64,000 nt of DNA. Origin: Candidatus Phycosocius bacilliformis (GTDB lineage Bacteria > Pseudomonadota > Alphaproteobacteria > Caulobacterales > Aquidulcibacteraceae). The notes below the pieces were generated by a model that was not told the DNA's origin, searched no databases, and saw only the letters and a list, made by a program, of their open reading frames with translations. Made by a program: the position numbers and the translations under genes. The first letter of the stretch is position 1. Each line of letters opens with the position of its first letter. Location: positions 164,646 through 228,645 of the forward strand of contig NZ_BFBR01000004.1 of the NCBI RefSeq assembly GCF_003112735.1, given 5' to 3'. Positions 27,201 through 35,195 of the stretch are shown in pieces.

Positions 27201-27687
27201 CGGAGCCGGGGGTCGTGTGTGTGTCCTGGTCGAGGGTTCCACCACACAAATCAGCTTGGTTAGACCCCGATTGAAGATCAGCATCAACCCCGGTGCCGGT
27301 GGCGGGGGCGGGTCTGCCGGATCAGCAGGCCAAGCAGGTAGCTACGGTGCGGGTGGTTCGGGCGGCAATGGTGGCTGGGGCGGCGTGGGTGGCATGGGCG
27401 GCATTGCTGGTACCGGCTCGGTGTTTAACGCCCAAACCGGCATCTCGACCCCGCTTTACTGCAGCATGGGCAGCTCTGGCTATTCGGGATCAGGCGGACG
27501 GTCTGGCGATGATGGGACCTCGGGGTCATCAGGATCAAGCGGCCGCAGCGGCAGTTCGGGCTCGCGCGGTTCTGACGGCCCTCAAGGCTGGATACGCTAT
27601 GGTGTCGTCAGCGATGGCTTCCTCGCCAACAACCCATCCGATGCTGCCATCACCCAAGCCTGTCAATCGGCAGGGGATGCACCCTGA
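24220..27687 (+). CDS. Large exported protein with glycine-rich collagen-like tracts
   Basis: Unrecognised 1155-residue protein. The ATG at 24220 has GGAG 8 nt upstream and gives a hydrophobic signal (GMVLLGVLLLVVGQVAVAQ). Residues ~36-620 are helical and rich in Ala, Arg and Leu, possibly a repeat solenoid. Residues ~625-795 look beta-rich. Three glycine tracts follow at ~800-862, ~906-1002 and ~1024-1124, made of GGX/GXY triplets (for example GGNGGNGGNGGAGG). They are interrupted by short beta segments and by a small Cys-rich stretch (CNFFGCDC). Such tracts occur in surface-exposed collagen-like or PE-PGRS-like proteins. The gene overlaps the following VWA gene by one base, so the two are co-translated. 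Function unknown; a structural or adhesive envelope role is only a guess. Confidence 0.7.
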   Translation: MAGFLTRILAKTSQKARFGMVLLGVLLLVVGQVAVAQDQSLRSLSELSQALSARKVDDGDGFLNTLRRTRDILRSLPPQSAERARGLGNRLADLYTEPPQLRYGDVALFQSEVRVLASQALAGTAEDWAASPLLTLWSAATGEERNRLGQLAISYLGERLPGWPSDRRAAATARLLVGELRDMGGVPSSALQAAERKAFNLETLTSDVRNLPAARLRHAVGVLVVLSEREPDPRKLDRAYKAFLARQAQMDEATRNLLYDGLARRLPAVAAANPAVQTASDPQGLLRLFTIARAIPAQAGLGANALTRLPAARTACQTFDCTFSLFAAAQAQAGIGSDLVLVEARREALEEDQGRIEQRTAAFIFLAKADGAGAASRARQERSFIERDLAKASPTAMERYLDLAAPALLAQDRPAGGRSLERLFREAQERAGRTEGVIKDFPRASFLEALVRNQAVQEEAVGGSTQSVIRELMNWDPVTGMAVVHAALQGYDAAKLAPVLAGSLARQTSADEVEPGLTLGSADRATLLVLYADLVAPSAARMDDSQTSRVADLFSRAIGERTPIQESLTIAQAGLSVQNAGSAGGERIERALQRRLDIEARRRSDGQGSGPIRGMGVTTIPDISRLSVGTSANLWPYQGGLFADAPLLGPSFDVSSNLIGLQVVSRKAANLRTPAFDTPVRAKVVWDSAPIYSVYAGQGPAPAALIVFDKDGRMAFSPDWGSATGWAAFPVDLTRLTVETNFGRAVLAKGRRLSVSNIRLERAATTALEIRIAWGGKTISEPLELIPNFKRQNGFRRAFDGAAGSPGSNGYAGSGGEQGYGGEDGQSSNQYAGGGYSGGRGGNGSSGSNGGSGSRGGDGAAGAFVAVVVKPLEGVVGRERPFQVRFAGSSESWIMPESEVAEISARGGAGGRGGAGGAGGYGGAGGSGGDGGAGGQGYPGRQGSPGSYCNFFGCDCNGGQGGNGGTGGPGGRGGPGGNGGDGGNGGNGGNGGNGGAGGRVCVLVEGSTTQISLVRPRLKISINPGAGGGGGSAGSAGQAGSYGAGGSGGNGGWGGVGGMGGIAGTGSVFNAQTGISTPLYCSMGSSGYSGSGGRSGDDGTSGSSGSSGRSGSSGSRGSDGPQGWIRYGVVSDGFLANNPSDAAITQACQSAGDAP

Positions 27688-30600
27688 TGGCTGTGCGCAC
27701 CCGTTCCCTGGTTACATGGCTCGTCGGCGTCCTCCTTGGGCTCATCTGTGTGGTGGGCCAGCCGGCTTGGTCCCAGCAAGCTCCTTTGGACAAATCAGTC
27801 TACATCCTGCTCGATACGTCAGGCTCTATGAGTTCGGGAAGCCGGATGGCCTCCGCCAAACAAGCAGTTGGGGTGTTGCTGGACCGGCTGGAAGCCGAAG
27901 GTGATTATGATACGGGCCTGATCCTGACCAATGGTGGCAATGTCGTCGTTCCATTAGGGCCTGGCAATATCAATCGCATCAGATCAATTGTGAACGGCTT
28001 GTCCCCCAGCGGCGGGGACAATCCAATTACCTCGCTGGATGCTTTTGTCGCGCGCGTGTTGCCGGGAATTTCCAACCGCTGTCATATGATTGTGGTGGTC
28101 ACAGACGGCAATGACGGCGTTAATCCAGCCGCCTCTGCAGCACAGGTGCGGTCCAGTTGTTCCCGCGTGTTCGTGGTCGGCGTGGACTTGAGCGATGTGA
28201 CCATCCTGCGCGATACAGCCATCGCCGGAGGTGGCCGCTTTTGCAATGGCCAGGAATCTGAAGCCATTGTGCGCTGTATGATTGGCGTGTTCAAACGCTT
28301 CGCATTTGATGAAGCCAGAAAAGCATGCGTGGATGATGCTGGGATTTCCGGTCTCAACCCCGCACCCACCGCGCTGGCGGCCCAGCGTCTGGGGGACCGC
28401 AATTTCAATGATTGGAATTGCATCGACTTTACCACAATCAACCCCATCGCTGGCCCATGGTCTTCGATCTTGTTCCGACCTTCCTATGACTATCGCGGCA
28501 GCCGCTTTGCGCGCCTGGACCTGCGCAGCAAGATGGTGGCCGGGCAGCTGGCTGGGGCTGATTTTTCTGGCGCGGACCTGTCATCGGCCAGCATATCGCT
28601 GCCGCCCGCGACGGATGGAGTCCTGCTCACGGGAGCTAATCTGAGCGGTGCGCGCCTGCTTGGCCAAGGCCGCGAAGCAGGTTGCGTTCGCGGTCTCGAC
28701 TTGACGGGCACCCAAGCGGACCCAAATGTCCGGCGAACTGACATGTCAGAGGTCAAGAATATCCATTTGTGTGAGGCACGCCTACCCGCCCGGTTTGCCC
28801 CTCAGACACTGGAATCCGTTCGGCTCTCATCACCCCGCACCCCAGCCGGGGAGCTGAGCCTGACGTCTCGCTACATGACCGATTTGGCTCTCAATCAGCT
28901 GAATCTGACAACGCTTCTTGTCAGCACTGAGGATGGGACGGGCTCTGATGCGTCGGTCACCCTGACCAATGTGACGGCGCGCACCCTCACCTTTTCCAAC
29001 CGCAACTTCAAGAAGCTGACCCTGAATGGCGTGCGGGCCAATGAGGAGCTCAAGATCTTGGATGGCCACCAATCTGATGTCGTGGCGTCCAACCTTGTGG
29101 TCAACAAGCTAACGGTGGAGCGGCTGGGGTCGATGTCCATCAATGTCGGTGAAATCCAGACCATGTCATCGCGCTTTGTCACCAAGCTCACCATGTTTGC
29201 AGCCCCAATCCGGGTCGGCGGCAAGTTCGAGGAGATTACAGGTCAAATCTCGATGCGCGGCGATACCACCAGTGTGAACAATTTGCGCGTCTGCACAGCC
29301 TGCACCTTTGACTCGCGCGGCCTGCTCGCGTTTGAGGATATGACGCTGCCCAATGCAAGCTTTAGCGGTGATTTCACAATCAATGCGGTGGATACGAGTT
29401 TCAAAAATGGCCGCTGGCGTGCCTCTCCTAACCCAAACAGCGCCTTTACCCGTGTCGATATCTCCGGCAGCCGGTTTGAAGGAGGCAGCAGCCTTGGGTA
29501 TGCGCTGGGCTTTCCAAAGGCGAATTTGAACGCACGCGAGACTTTCTTCTGCGCCGAATGCCGAATTCAAATCGTTGACGGGGATGATAAGCTCGATTTT
29601 GGGCAGGCCATGATCGAGAGCGTCATTGAGCTGCGCAATCCTGCGATGCGTGACCTCAATCTGGCGGGAGCCAAAGGGATTGCTCTGTCTGGGCAGACCG
29701 AGGTTCCAGCTGGCGCGGTTCGGTTGGCCGTCAAGGAATCCCGCGGCGTCAGCCTGGAAAGATTGGATCTGACGGGTACAAATGCCCATGTTTCCATGCT
29801 CGAAGGGCCCTTGGAATGCCGATCGTGCCGGATTGACAAGGCCAATCTTTCGGCCAGCTGGACCAAATTGACTTTGATCGGGGCCAGCGCCCGCGAGGCA
29901 AGTCTGAACCTTGCCGGCGCAACCGCCCTCACATTGGAACGCGGCGATTATAGCAAGTCGCGCTGGCCCGGTGGCATGATCAGCGCAGAATGTGACGGTG
30001 CGGTGCTGAGCGGGGCACAAATCCCCTTAATCCAAAAGTCCCGTCTCTATCGCTGCAAGCTCGATGGCGCAGCCATTGGCGGCGCACTGGGCGGCTTCAA
30101 AGATGTGGAAAGTGACGGGGTGGACTTTAGTGGCGCAAAGATCAGCCGGGCCACGCTTGAAGGCTCAAGTTTTCGAGGCGGAAGTTTCGCGCGGACCCAG
30201 TTCGACGAGGCGCGTCTGATCAAGTCCACATTCGGCTCAACCAGCTTTGACGGCGCGCAGTTTAAATCTGGCTTTATCAGTGAGACGACATTTGAGGGGG
30301 TGCGCTTCAATGGCCCCAATGGACCGGCAAGCATTACCGAAATGGCCGGTGTGGCCTCAACCATGCAAGGTGTGAAATTCATCGACACCGATTTCTCAGG
30401 TCTCAATCTCGCCAACTGGACCATGCAGGGGGTGGAATTGAGCAATGTCTCCTTCGCCCGCGCAGACTTAAGTCGGATCAATTGGCGGATCATGGTGATG
30501 AATGACGTGCGCTTTGATGGCGCGACGCTGGATCAAGCCACATTGCATGGAAAACTGATTGGCTTGCGGTTCCCAAATGCCAAGGTCAATCGGTTGTCCG

Positions 30601-30917
30601 TATCCGGCAGCTTGGCGAGTTCATCCTTGACCGGTGTCAGTCACGATCCTCTGACCGGGATTTTCATGTTGCCGTTTACAATGGATGGGGTTGATCTGCG
30701 CCGTGTCGATTTATCGACGACCATTCTGGAGCCCTTGGGCTCGACAGCGCGCTTAACGGCCCTTGATCTGGATGGGGCGCGGGTCTCGTGTAGTTGGAAG
30801 TCGGCGATCACTGCAGCGGGGCCAAGCGCGGCGCGGGGCAGTTTCACCTACACATCCTATCAGATGGGGCCTGCCGCCTTTTTGGCCGATGGAACATGTG
30901 ATCCGATCATGCCGTGA
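27687..30917 (+). CDS. Exported VWA-domain protein with long pentapeptide-repeat region
   Basis: This is a 1076-residue secreted protein: signal peptide to ~30 (PAWSQ), then a von Willebrand A domain at ~35-210. It has a complete MIDAS (DTSGSMSS at 43-50, a Thr in NPITSLDAF, and Asp in VVVTDGND). From ~270 to the end there are degenerate A(D/N)LXX pentapeptide repeats (LAGADFSGADLSSASIS, LTGANLSGARL, LSNVSFARADLSRI), predicted to stack as a quadrilateral beta-helix. The start codon overlaps the previous stop (TGATG), so both proteins probably act together. VWA domains bind partner proteins in a metal-dependent way. The joint function is not known to me. Confidence 0.78.
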   Translation: MAVRTRSLVTWLVGVLLGLICVVGQPAWSQQAPLDKSVYILLDTSGSMSSGSRMASAKQAVGVLLDRLEAEGDYDTGLILTNGGNVVVPLGPGNINRIRSIVNGLSPSGGDNPITSLDAFVARVLPGISNRCHMIVVVTDGNDGVNPAASAAQVRSSCSRVFVVGVDLSDVTILRDTAIAGGGRFCNGQESEAIVRCMIGVFKRFAFDEARKACVDDAGISGLNPAPTALAAQRLGDRNFNDWNCIDFTTINPIAGPWSSILFRPSYDYRGSRFARLDLRSKMVAGQLAGADFSGADLSSASISLPPATDGVLLTGANLSGARLLGQGREAGCVRGLDLTGTQADPNVRRTDMSEVKNIHLCEARLPARFAPQTLESVRLSSPRTPAGELSLTSRYMTDLALNQLNLTTLLVSTEDGTGSDASVTLTNVTARTLTFSNRNFKKLTLNGVRANEELKILDGHQSDVVASNLVVNKLTVERLGSMSINVGEIQTMSSRFVTKLTMFAAPIRVGGKFEEITGQISMRGDTTSVNNLRVCTACTFDSRGLLAFEDMTLPNASFSGDFTINAVDTSFKNGRWRASPNPNSAFTRVDISGSRFEGGSSLGYALGFPKANLNARETFFCAECRIQIVDGDDKLDFGQAMIESVIELRNPAMRDLNLAGAKGIALSGQTEVPAGAVRLAVKESRGVSLERLDLTGTNAHVSMLEGPLECRSCRIDKANLSASWTKLTLIGASAREASLNLAGATALTLERGDYSKSRWPGGMISAECDGAVLSGAQIPLIQKSRLYRCKLDGAAIGGALGGFKDVESDGVDFSGAKISRATLEGSSFRGGSFARTQFDEARLIKSTFGSTSFDGAQFKSGFISETTFEGVRFNGPNGPASITEMAGVASTMQGVKFIDTDFSGLNLANWTMQGVELSNVSFARADLSRINWRIMVMNDVRFDGATLDQATLHGKLIGLRFPNAKVNRLSVSGSLASSSLTGVSHDPLTGIFMLPFTMDGVDLRRVDLSTTILEPLGSTARLTALDLDGARVSCSWKSAITAAGPSAARGSFTYTSYQMGPAAFLADGTCDPIMP

Positions 30918-30959
30918 CGCCAGTCCGGCCATGACGGCAGATCTGGTATGCGTGGCTCG

Positions 30960-31454
30960 TCAGAGTGACGGGCTTGTCGGAAGGCCAAACGGGCGATTGA
31001 GCTTGACGATCGCCAGATTGAGGAATGTGGCGAAGGAGACCCATAAAAGATAAGGCACCAGCAAGACACTGGCGAGCGGCGACAATGGCAAGACGCCGAC
31101 ACACAGCGCCAAGACCGAAATCCACAAAAACCCTGACTCAATCAGCGCCCAATCCGGTCGCTTGAACATGAAGAAGAGTGGCGACCACAAGAAATGCAGG
31201 ATGAAATTGGCGCCATAAAGCCCGATTACCCACCCGTGTTCATGCGGCGCAGACGCACCTTCCCAAGCCAGAATCGCGGCCCATGCCGCCAATCCCAAGA
31301 TCACAGTCCAAGCAGGACCAAACAGCCAGTCCGGCGGCTGCCACTTTGGCTTTTTGAGGTTTCGATACCATGGACTAATTGTGGTGAGGGCGCCGCCGGC
31401 CCCGCCCAGAACAAGCGCCCAGACAATCGCGGCCATGATGTGGGGTTCAGGCAT
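30960..31454 (-). CDS. tspO: TspO/MBR family tryptophan-rich sensory protein
   Basis: This is a 164-residue, five-helix membrane protein. Diagnostic stretches are SPWYRNLKKPKWQPPDWLFGPAWT, HFLWSPLFF and the C-terminal PYLLWVSFATFLNLAIVKLN. TspO proteins bind porphyrins and cholesterol-like ligands and in alphaproteobacteria modulate oxygen- and light-dependent genes. It is monocistronic, convergent with the VWA operon, and unrelated to the catabolic genes that follow. Confidence 0.9.
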   Translation of the reverse strand: MPEPHIMAAIVWALVLGGAGGALTTISPWYRNLKKPKWQPPDWLFGPAWTVILGLAAWAAILAWEGASAPHEHGWVIGLYGANFILHFLWSPLFFMFKRPDWALIESGFLWISVLALCVGVLPLSPLASVLLVPYLLWVSFATFLNLAIVKLNRPFGLPTSPSL

Positions 31455-31532
31455 AGGGCGGATATGGGCCTGTTGGTGGGCGAGGGCAAGTCATGATCGC
31501 CAAGACGTGAACCCGCTTCAGGTCTTCAAGGT

Positions 31533-32282
31533 CTAGCCCCGAATGGCTTTGTCCAAAGCTGCGGCCCCCTGCAAGATGAAATCATGGTCCGAGCCCAAAA
31601 CGAACAGGCTTGCGCCGCGGTCGCGCCAAAGTGGCACATCGCACGATCGCGCCAGAAACATGCCTGTAACCCGCCCTGCCGCCTGGCCAGCTGCGACAAT
31701 CTTTTCAACCGCTGCCACGACAATCGGATCATCGGGCGTGGCAGCACCATAGGCCACTGTGAGGTCCGCGCGACCGATGAACAAAGCATCAATACCGTCA
31801 ACACGGGCGATGGCCTCAATGTCCTCGACCGCCTCAACATCTTCAATCTGGGCAATTATCACGACATGCTTGGCCGCTTCGCGATGCTTGGTCATGCCCT
31901 TGGTGGTGTAGCCGGCCGCGCGGCTTGAACCGGCATAGCCGCGACCTCCTGGACCATAATGGCAGGCTTTAACAGCCTCTGCCGCCTCTTGCGCACTGCG
32001 GATATGGGGCAGAACCACGCCATCTGCCCCGCAATCAAGCGCATTGAGAATATGTTCATGACCGGAAGTCGGGGGACGCACCAGCACCGGCTTGGCATAG
32101 GACCGCGCTGCCAGAATGCACAGATCAAGGCTTGCCCGATCAAAAGGGGCATGCTCGGCATCCAAAACGAGGCAGTCCAGAGACGTGAGGCTGAGCACTT
32201 CGACAATGATTGGACTGGGCGTCTTGACCCAGGTCGCGGCAATGATGTCACCGGCGCGAAGCCTGTCGGCGAACGGATTCAT
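31533..32282 (-). CDS. HpcH/HpaI-type 2-oxo-acid aldolase
   Basis: This is a 249-residue class II aldolase of the HpcH/HpaI family, cleaving 4-hydroxy-2-oxo acids to pyruvate and an aldehyde. The ATG at 32282 overlaps the MetE-like stop (ATGA); upstream sequence in the same frame belongs to that gene. Landmarks are the catalytic DAEHAPFD (His44), VRPPTSGHEHILNALDCGADGVVLPHIRS, IAQIEDVEAV and FIGRADLTVAYG. Last gene of a five-gene overlapping operon with HisD-like, LacI, hydrolase and MetE-like genes. It probably performs the terminal carbon-carbon cleavage of the pathway. Confidence 0.87.
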   Translation of the reverse strand: MNPFADRLRAGDIIAATWVKTPSPIIVEVLSLTSLDCLVLDAEHAPFDRASLDLCILAARSYAKPVLVRPPTSGHEHILNALDCGADGVVLPHIRSAQEAAEAVKACHYGPGGRGYAGSSRAAGYTTKGMTKHREAAKHVVIIAQIEDVEAVEDIEAIARVDGIDALFIGRADLTVAYGAATPDDPIVVAAVEKIVAAGQAAGRVTGMFLARSCDVPLWRDRGASLFVLGSDHDFILQGAAALDKAIRG

Positions 32283-33430
32283 GCTGCCCGACCCCACAGC
32301 CGTGAACTCGCCAGAGCAGCCCCCTCCGCCAGGGTCTTGAGTTTGGCCCAAACGATATCGGGATCGACCGCGCCAAAGCCGGCGAAAGTCGAGAAGCCAC
32401 AATCGGTTCCGGCAATGACCCGGTCCCGCCCGACGATACCTGCAAAGCGCTCAATCCGTTCGCAAACCACACGCGGATGCTCGATAAAATTGGTTGTGGA
32501 GTCGATCACGCCCGGGATCAGGACTTTGTCCTCCGGAATGATATTGGCCATTTCCACGAAATAATTCCAATCGTGCTGGTGGCGGGGATTGGAAGTCTCA
32601 AACAACAGGCCAGCTGGTTTGGCGCGCATCAGAGTGGGCAGGATGACCCCCATTTCAACATCATGATGATGCGGTCCTTCATAATTCCCCCAACAGACAT
32701 GCATCCGAACCCGATCCGCCGGGACATTGCGGAGGGCGTGATTGAGCACCTCGACATGGGTCCCAATCAGTTTGAGATAATCAGCATCGGTCCGATCCTT
32801 ATACATCATATGCCGACCAAGCCCGAGATCGGGGCTATCAAGCTGAAGGATCAGCCCTGCGCCGACGATCGCCTCATACTCAGGCCGCATGGCCTCAGCG
32901 AGAGCTTCAAGATAGGCGTCTTGGGTCGGATAATGCTCATTGGGCTGGAACAGGGCGATAACGCCGGGGGAGGCAGCATTCATGAACCCGCCAACTGGCT
33001 TATACTTGGCCATGGCTGAGGCCATGAAGCCGAGATCGGCTTGCAGCGGCTCCATCGACTTGACGGCGACTGGGCCGATACATTTGGGCCGTCTGTAGGT
33101 GGGTGTCCCACCACTCGATGCCTGCCGCTTTAAAAATCCGGGGAAGGCCTCGAGGTCCGAGGGTGGGGTCCGTGGGCTGTCACCATCAAATCCCGTGATG
33201 CGATCTTTGATGTAGGTGGCATAGGAGATCTTCGACATTTCCCCGTCCGAGACCAGATCAATTCCAGCACGGACTTGTTGGGCAACAGTCTCATCCACGG
33301 CGCGACCAATCACATCATCAAACTCTGCCCGGTTAATGGGGTCGCCACGCTCAGCGGCAAAAATAAGGTCAGTCACCGCTTTGGAACGGGGCAAAGATCC
33401 GACATGTGTGGTGAGGATGTGCGCGCTCAT
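32279..33430 (-). CDS. MetE C-terminal-core zinc protein (methionine synthase II-like)
   Basis: This 383-residue protein corresponds only to the catalytic half of cobalamin-independent methionine synthase (MetE is about 750 residues). All four zinc ligands are visible: His244-x-Cys246 (MHVCWG), Glu278 (LFETSN) and Cys344 (GTDCGF). TTHVGSLPR starts the domain. Such stand-alone cores include alkyl transferases to thiols, such as epoxyalkane:CoM transferase. In this catabolic operon a methyl or thiol transfer on the substrate is more plausible than methionine synthesis. ATGA overlaps join it to both neighbours. Confidence 0.82.
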   Translation of the reverse strand: MSAHILTTHVGSLPRSKAVTDLIFAAERGDPINRAEFDDVIGRAVDETVAQQVRAGIDLVSDGEMSKISYATYIKDRITGFDGDSPRTPPSDLEAFPGFLKRQASSGGTPTYRRPKCIGPVAVKSMEPLQADLGFMASAMAKYKPVGGFMNAASPGVIALFQPNEHYPTQDAYLEALAEAMRPEYEAIVGAGLILQLDSPDLGLGRHMMYKDRTDADYLKLIGTHVEVLNHALRNVPADRVRMHVCWGNYEGPHHHDVEMGVILPTLMRAKPAGLLFETSNPRHQHDWNYFVEMANIIPEDKVLIPGVIDSTTNFIEHPRVVCERIERFAGIVGRDRVIAGTDCGFSTFAGFGAVDPDIVWAKLKTLAEGAALASSRLWGRAA

Positions 33431-34164
33431 GCATTGATCTCCTGATGAAGTTTGGTTGTTGGATGGACAAGCCAGTCCTCGATGGCGGCAGTGAAGGCTG
33501 CGGGCTGTTCCAGCGGCACGAGATGGCCAGCATCAGCAATCTCGACATAGCTTGCCCGACGGTGACGGGCGGCCATGGCCATATGCCAAGCCGGTGGGCA
33601 CAGGGTGTCATCACTGCCCGCGATGATCAGGCTGGGACCCGCAAAGCTGCCCAGCACGTCGCACAAGCCCGGACGGGTACGCAGTGCCTCACTTTGACGG
33701 AGGAAAGTCTCAGGGCCGAGATCAAGGCCCATCGCAAGTGTTAGATCCAGAATATCGCGGCGTCTTTCGCCCTGTGTGGCGGGGCTGAGATAATGAGGCT
33801 TAAGTTCGTCGCGCACGACTTTTTCCAAATCTCCGCCGCGGACCTGTGCCTGTTGAGTCAAGCGGGCCGCGGACCGCTCAGGCAGATCGGCCGTGCAATT
33901 GGTACTGGACAGGATCAGGCCCAAAACGCGTTCTGGCGCGAGTTTGGCCAGCATAAGGGCAACGATGGCCCCCATGGAAAAGCCAATTGGCACAATTGGG
34001 CCTGGAATTGTGTCGAGCAAATTGCGGGCTAACAGGTCGATGCGATCCAACACGTTGATCGTGGCATAGACGTGCGGGAATGAATTGATTGCGCCCAAAT
34101 CACGCCACAGCCTGCGATCACACATGTGACCGGGAATCCATACAAGGCTGGGCTGGCCACTCAC
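33427..34164 (-). CDS. Alpha/beta-fold hydrolase
   Basis: This is a 245-residue alpha/beta hydrolase starting at GTG (34164), overlapping the LacI stop (GTGA). The nucleophile elbow is GFSMGA, the acid lies near GSDDTLCPP and the catalytic His is in DAGHLVPLE. Probably an esterase or carbon-carbon hydrolase acting on an intermediate. It lies between the LacI regulator and the MetE-like gene in a chain of 4-nt overlaps. Substrate unknown. Confidence 0.82.
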   Translation of the reverse strand: MSGQPSLVWIPGHMCDRRLWRDLGAINSFPHVYATINVLDRIDLLARNLLDTIPGPIVPIGFSMGAIVALMLAKLAPERVLGLILSSTNCTADLPERSAARLTQQAQVRGGDLEKVVRDELKPHYLSPATQGERRRDILDLTLAMGLDLGPETFLRQSEALRTRPGLCDVLGSFAGPSLIIAGSDDTLCPPAWHMAMAARHRRASYVEIADAGHLVPLEQPAAFTAAIEDWLVHPTTKLHQEINA

Positions 34165-35195
34165 AACAGGCGTGCCGACCGCCCCGACAGCAATTCCCCC
34201 GCAAAGACGCGCTGTTCGGGTGAAATGTCCGGGCTTTCGATCCGCTCCAGCAACATGGCTACAGCGGCTTGGGTCATCCGGCGGACCGGCTGACGGATTG
34301 TGGTTAGCTGATAGGCCTCCCAGGTGGCGGGACTGACCCCGTCAAATCCTGTGATGGACAATTCCCCCGGAACTTTCCGGCCAATGATGTTTCGTGCTGT
34401 ATCCATCGCGCCAATGGCCATCAGATCATTGACGCAAATGAGGGCATCCAGCTGATTATCCGTCCGCGCCATCAAGGTTTTCAGCCCCTCGCCGCCACTT
34501 TCATAATCAAACTGACCCCGGACAAATTCAGCCTTTAGGCCATGGTGGGCAAGGCGGTTGATAGCAGCATTGGCGCGTTCTTCCCCGACATAGGAATCGG
34601 CGGGTCCGCCAATAATCCCGAAACGGCGATGTCCGGCCTGCACCAAACCATCGACCAAGGCACGTTCGCCCAAGTCAGAGTCACAGCAGACACTGGCCAC
34701 AGGGACCCCTTCGCCAATGCGGTTATACAGAACGAGGGGAACCCCACGATTGGCAAAGGCCGATAATTGCTCCGTAGACAGACGGGCTGCAACAATTGCC
34801 CCATCAACCCGGTAGCGCCAGACTTGCCCCAGGACCTCCTCGACGTCAGATTCAGCGGCAAGGCTGAACAAAAGGACGCGCACGCCGTGCTGGGAAAGGC
34901 GTTGGGTCAATTCAGCAAGGACTTCGGGATAATATAGATTGGTCAGGTTGGAAATAATGATCGCAACCAGATTTGAGCGCTTGGTGATTAGGCCTTGGGC
35001 AATGGCATTGGGCTCATAACCCAGTGCCTGCGCAGCCTCGACAATGCGGGCGCGTGTTGCGGGTGCCACAGAGGCCCCCTGACGGAAAGCCCGACTAACC
35101 GCGGACTGGGAGACCCCTGCCCGCCGGGCAACATCATAGGAAGTTACCCCAACCTTCTCGGTCATATTTGGATCAAGCGGCTTCTTTTTTGCCAT
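34161..35195 (-). CDS. LacI-family regulator embedded in catabolic operon
   Basis: This is a 344-residue LacI/GalR protein: [24 protein letters not shown], hinge [15 protein letters not shown], then a sugar-binding-type effector domain. I chose ATG 35195, overlapping the HisD stop by ~23 nt; ATG 35165 is an alternative and neither has a strong ribosome site. It is co-transcribed with the enzymes, so it is likely autoregulated. The 17-nt motif at 36515-36531, 40078-40094 and 42884-42900 is the probable operator, with a pathway intermediate as inducer. Confidence 0.87.
   Translation of the reverse strand: MAKKKPLDPNMTEKVGVTSYDVARRAGVSQSAVSRAFRQGASVAPATRARIVEAAQALGYEPNAIAQGLITKRSNLVAIIISNLTNLYYPEVLAELTQRLSQHGVRVLLFSLAAESDVEEVLGQVWRYRVDGAIVAARLSTEQLSAFANRGVPLVLYNRIGEGVPVASVCCDSDLGERALVDGLVQAGHRRFGIIGGPADSYVGEERANAAINRLAHHGLKAEFVRGQFDYESGGEGLKTLMARTDNQLDALICVNDLMAIGAMDTARNIIGRKVPGELSITGFDGVSPATWEAYQLTTIRQPVRRMTQAAVAMLLERIESPDISPEQRVFAGELLSGRSARLL

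Noticed and set aside
26935-27225. Possible CRISPR-like or tandem DNA repeat
   Set aside because: The periodicity comes from GGN/GGC glycine codons with irregular spacing and no spacers; it is a protein repeat.
26900-27287. Proline/histidine- and alanine-rich frames opposite the glycine tracts
   Set aside because: They are complement shadows of GGX-coding repeats, which automatically create open frames on the other strand.
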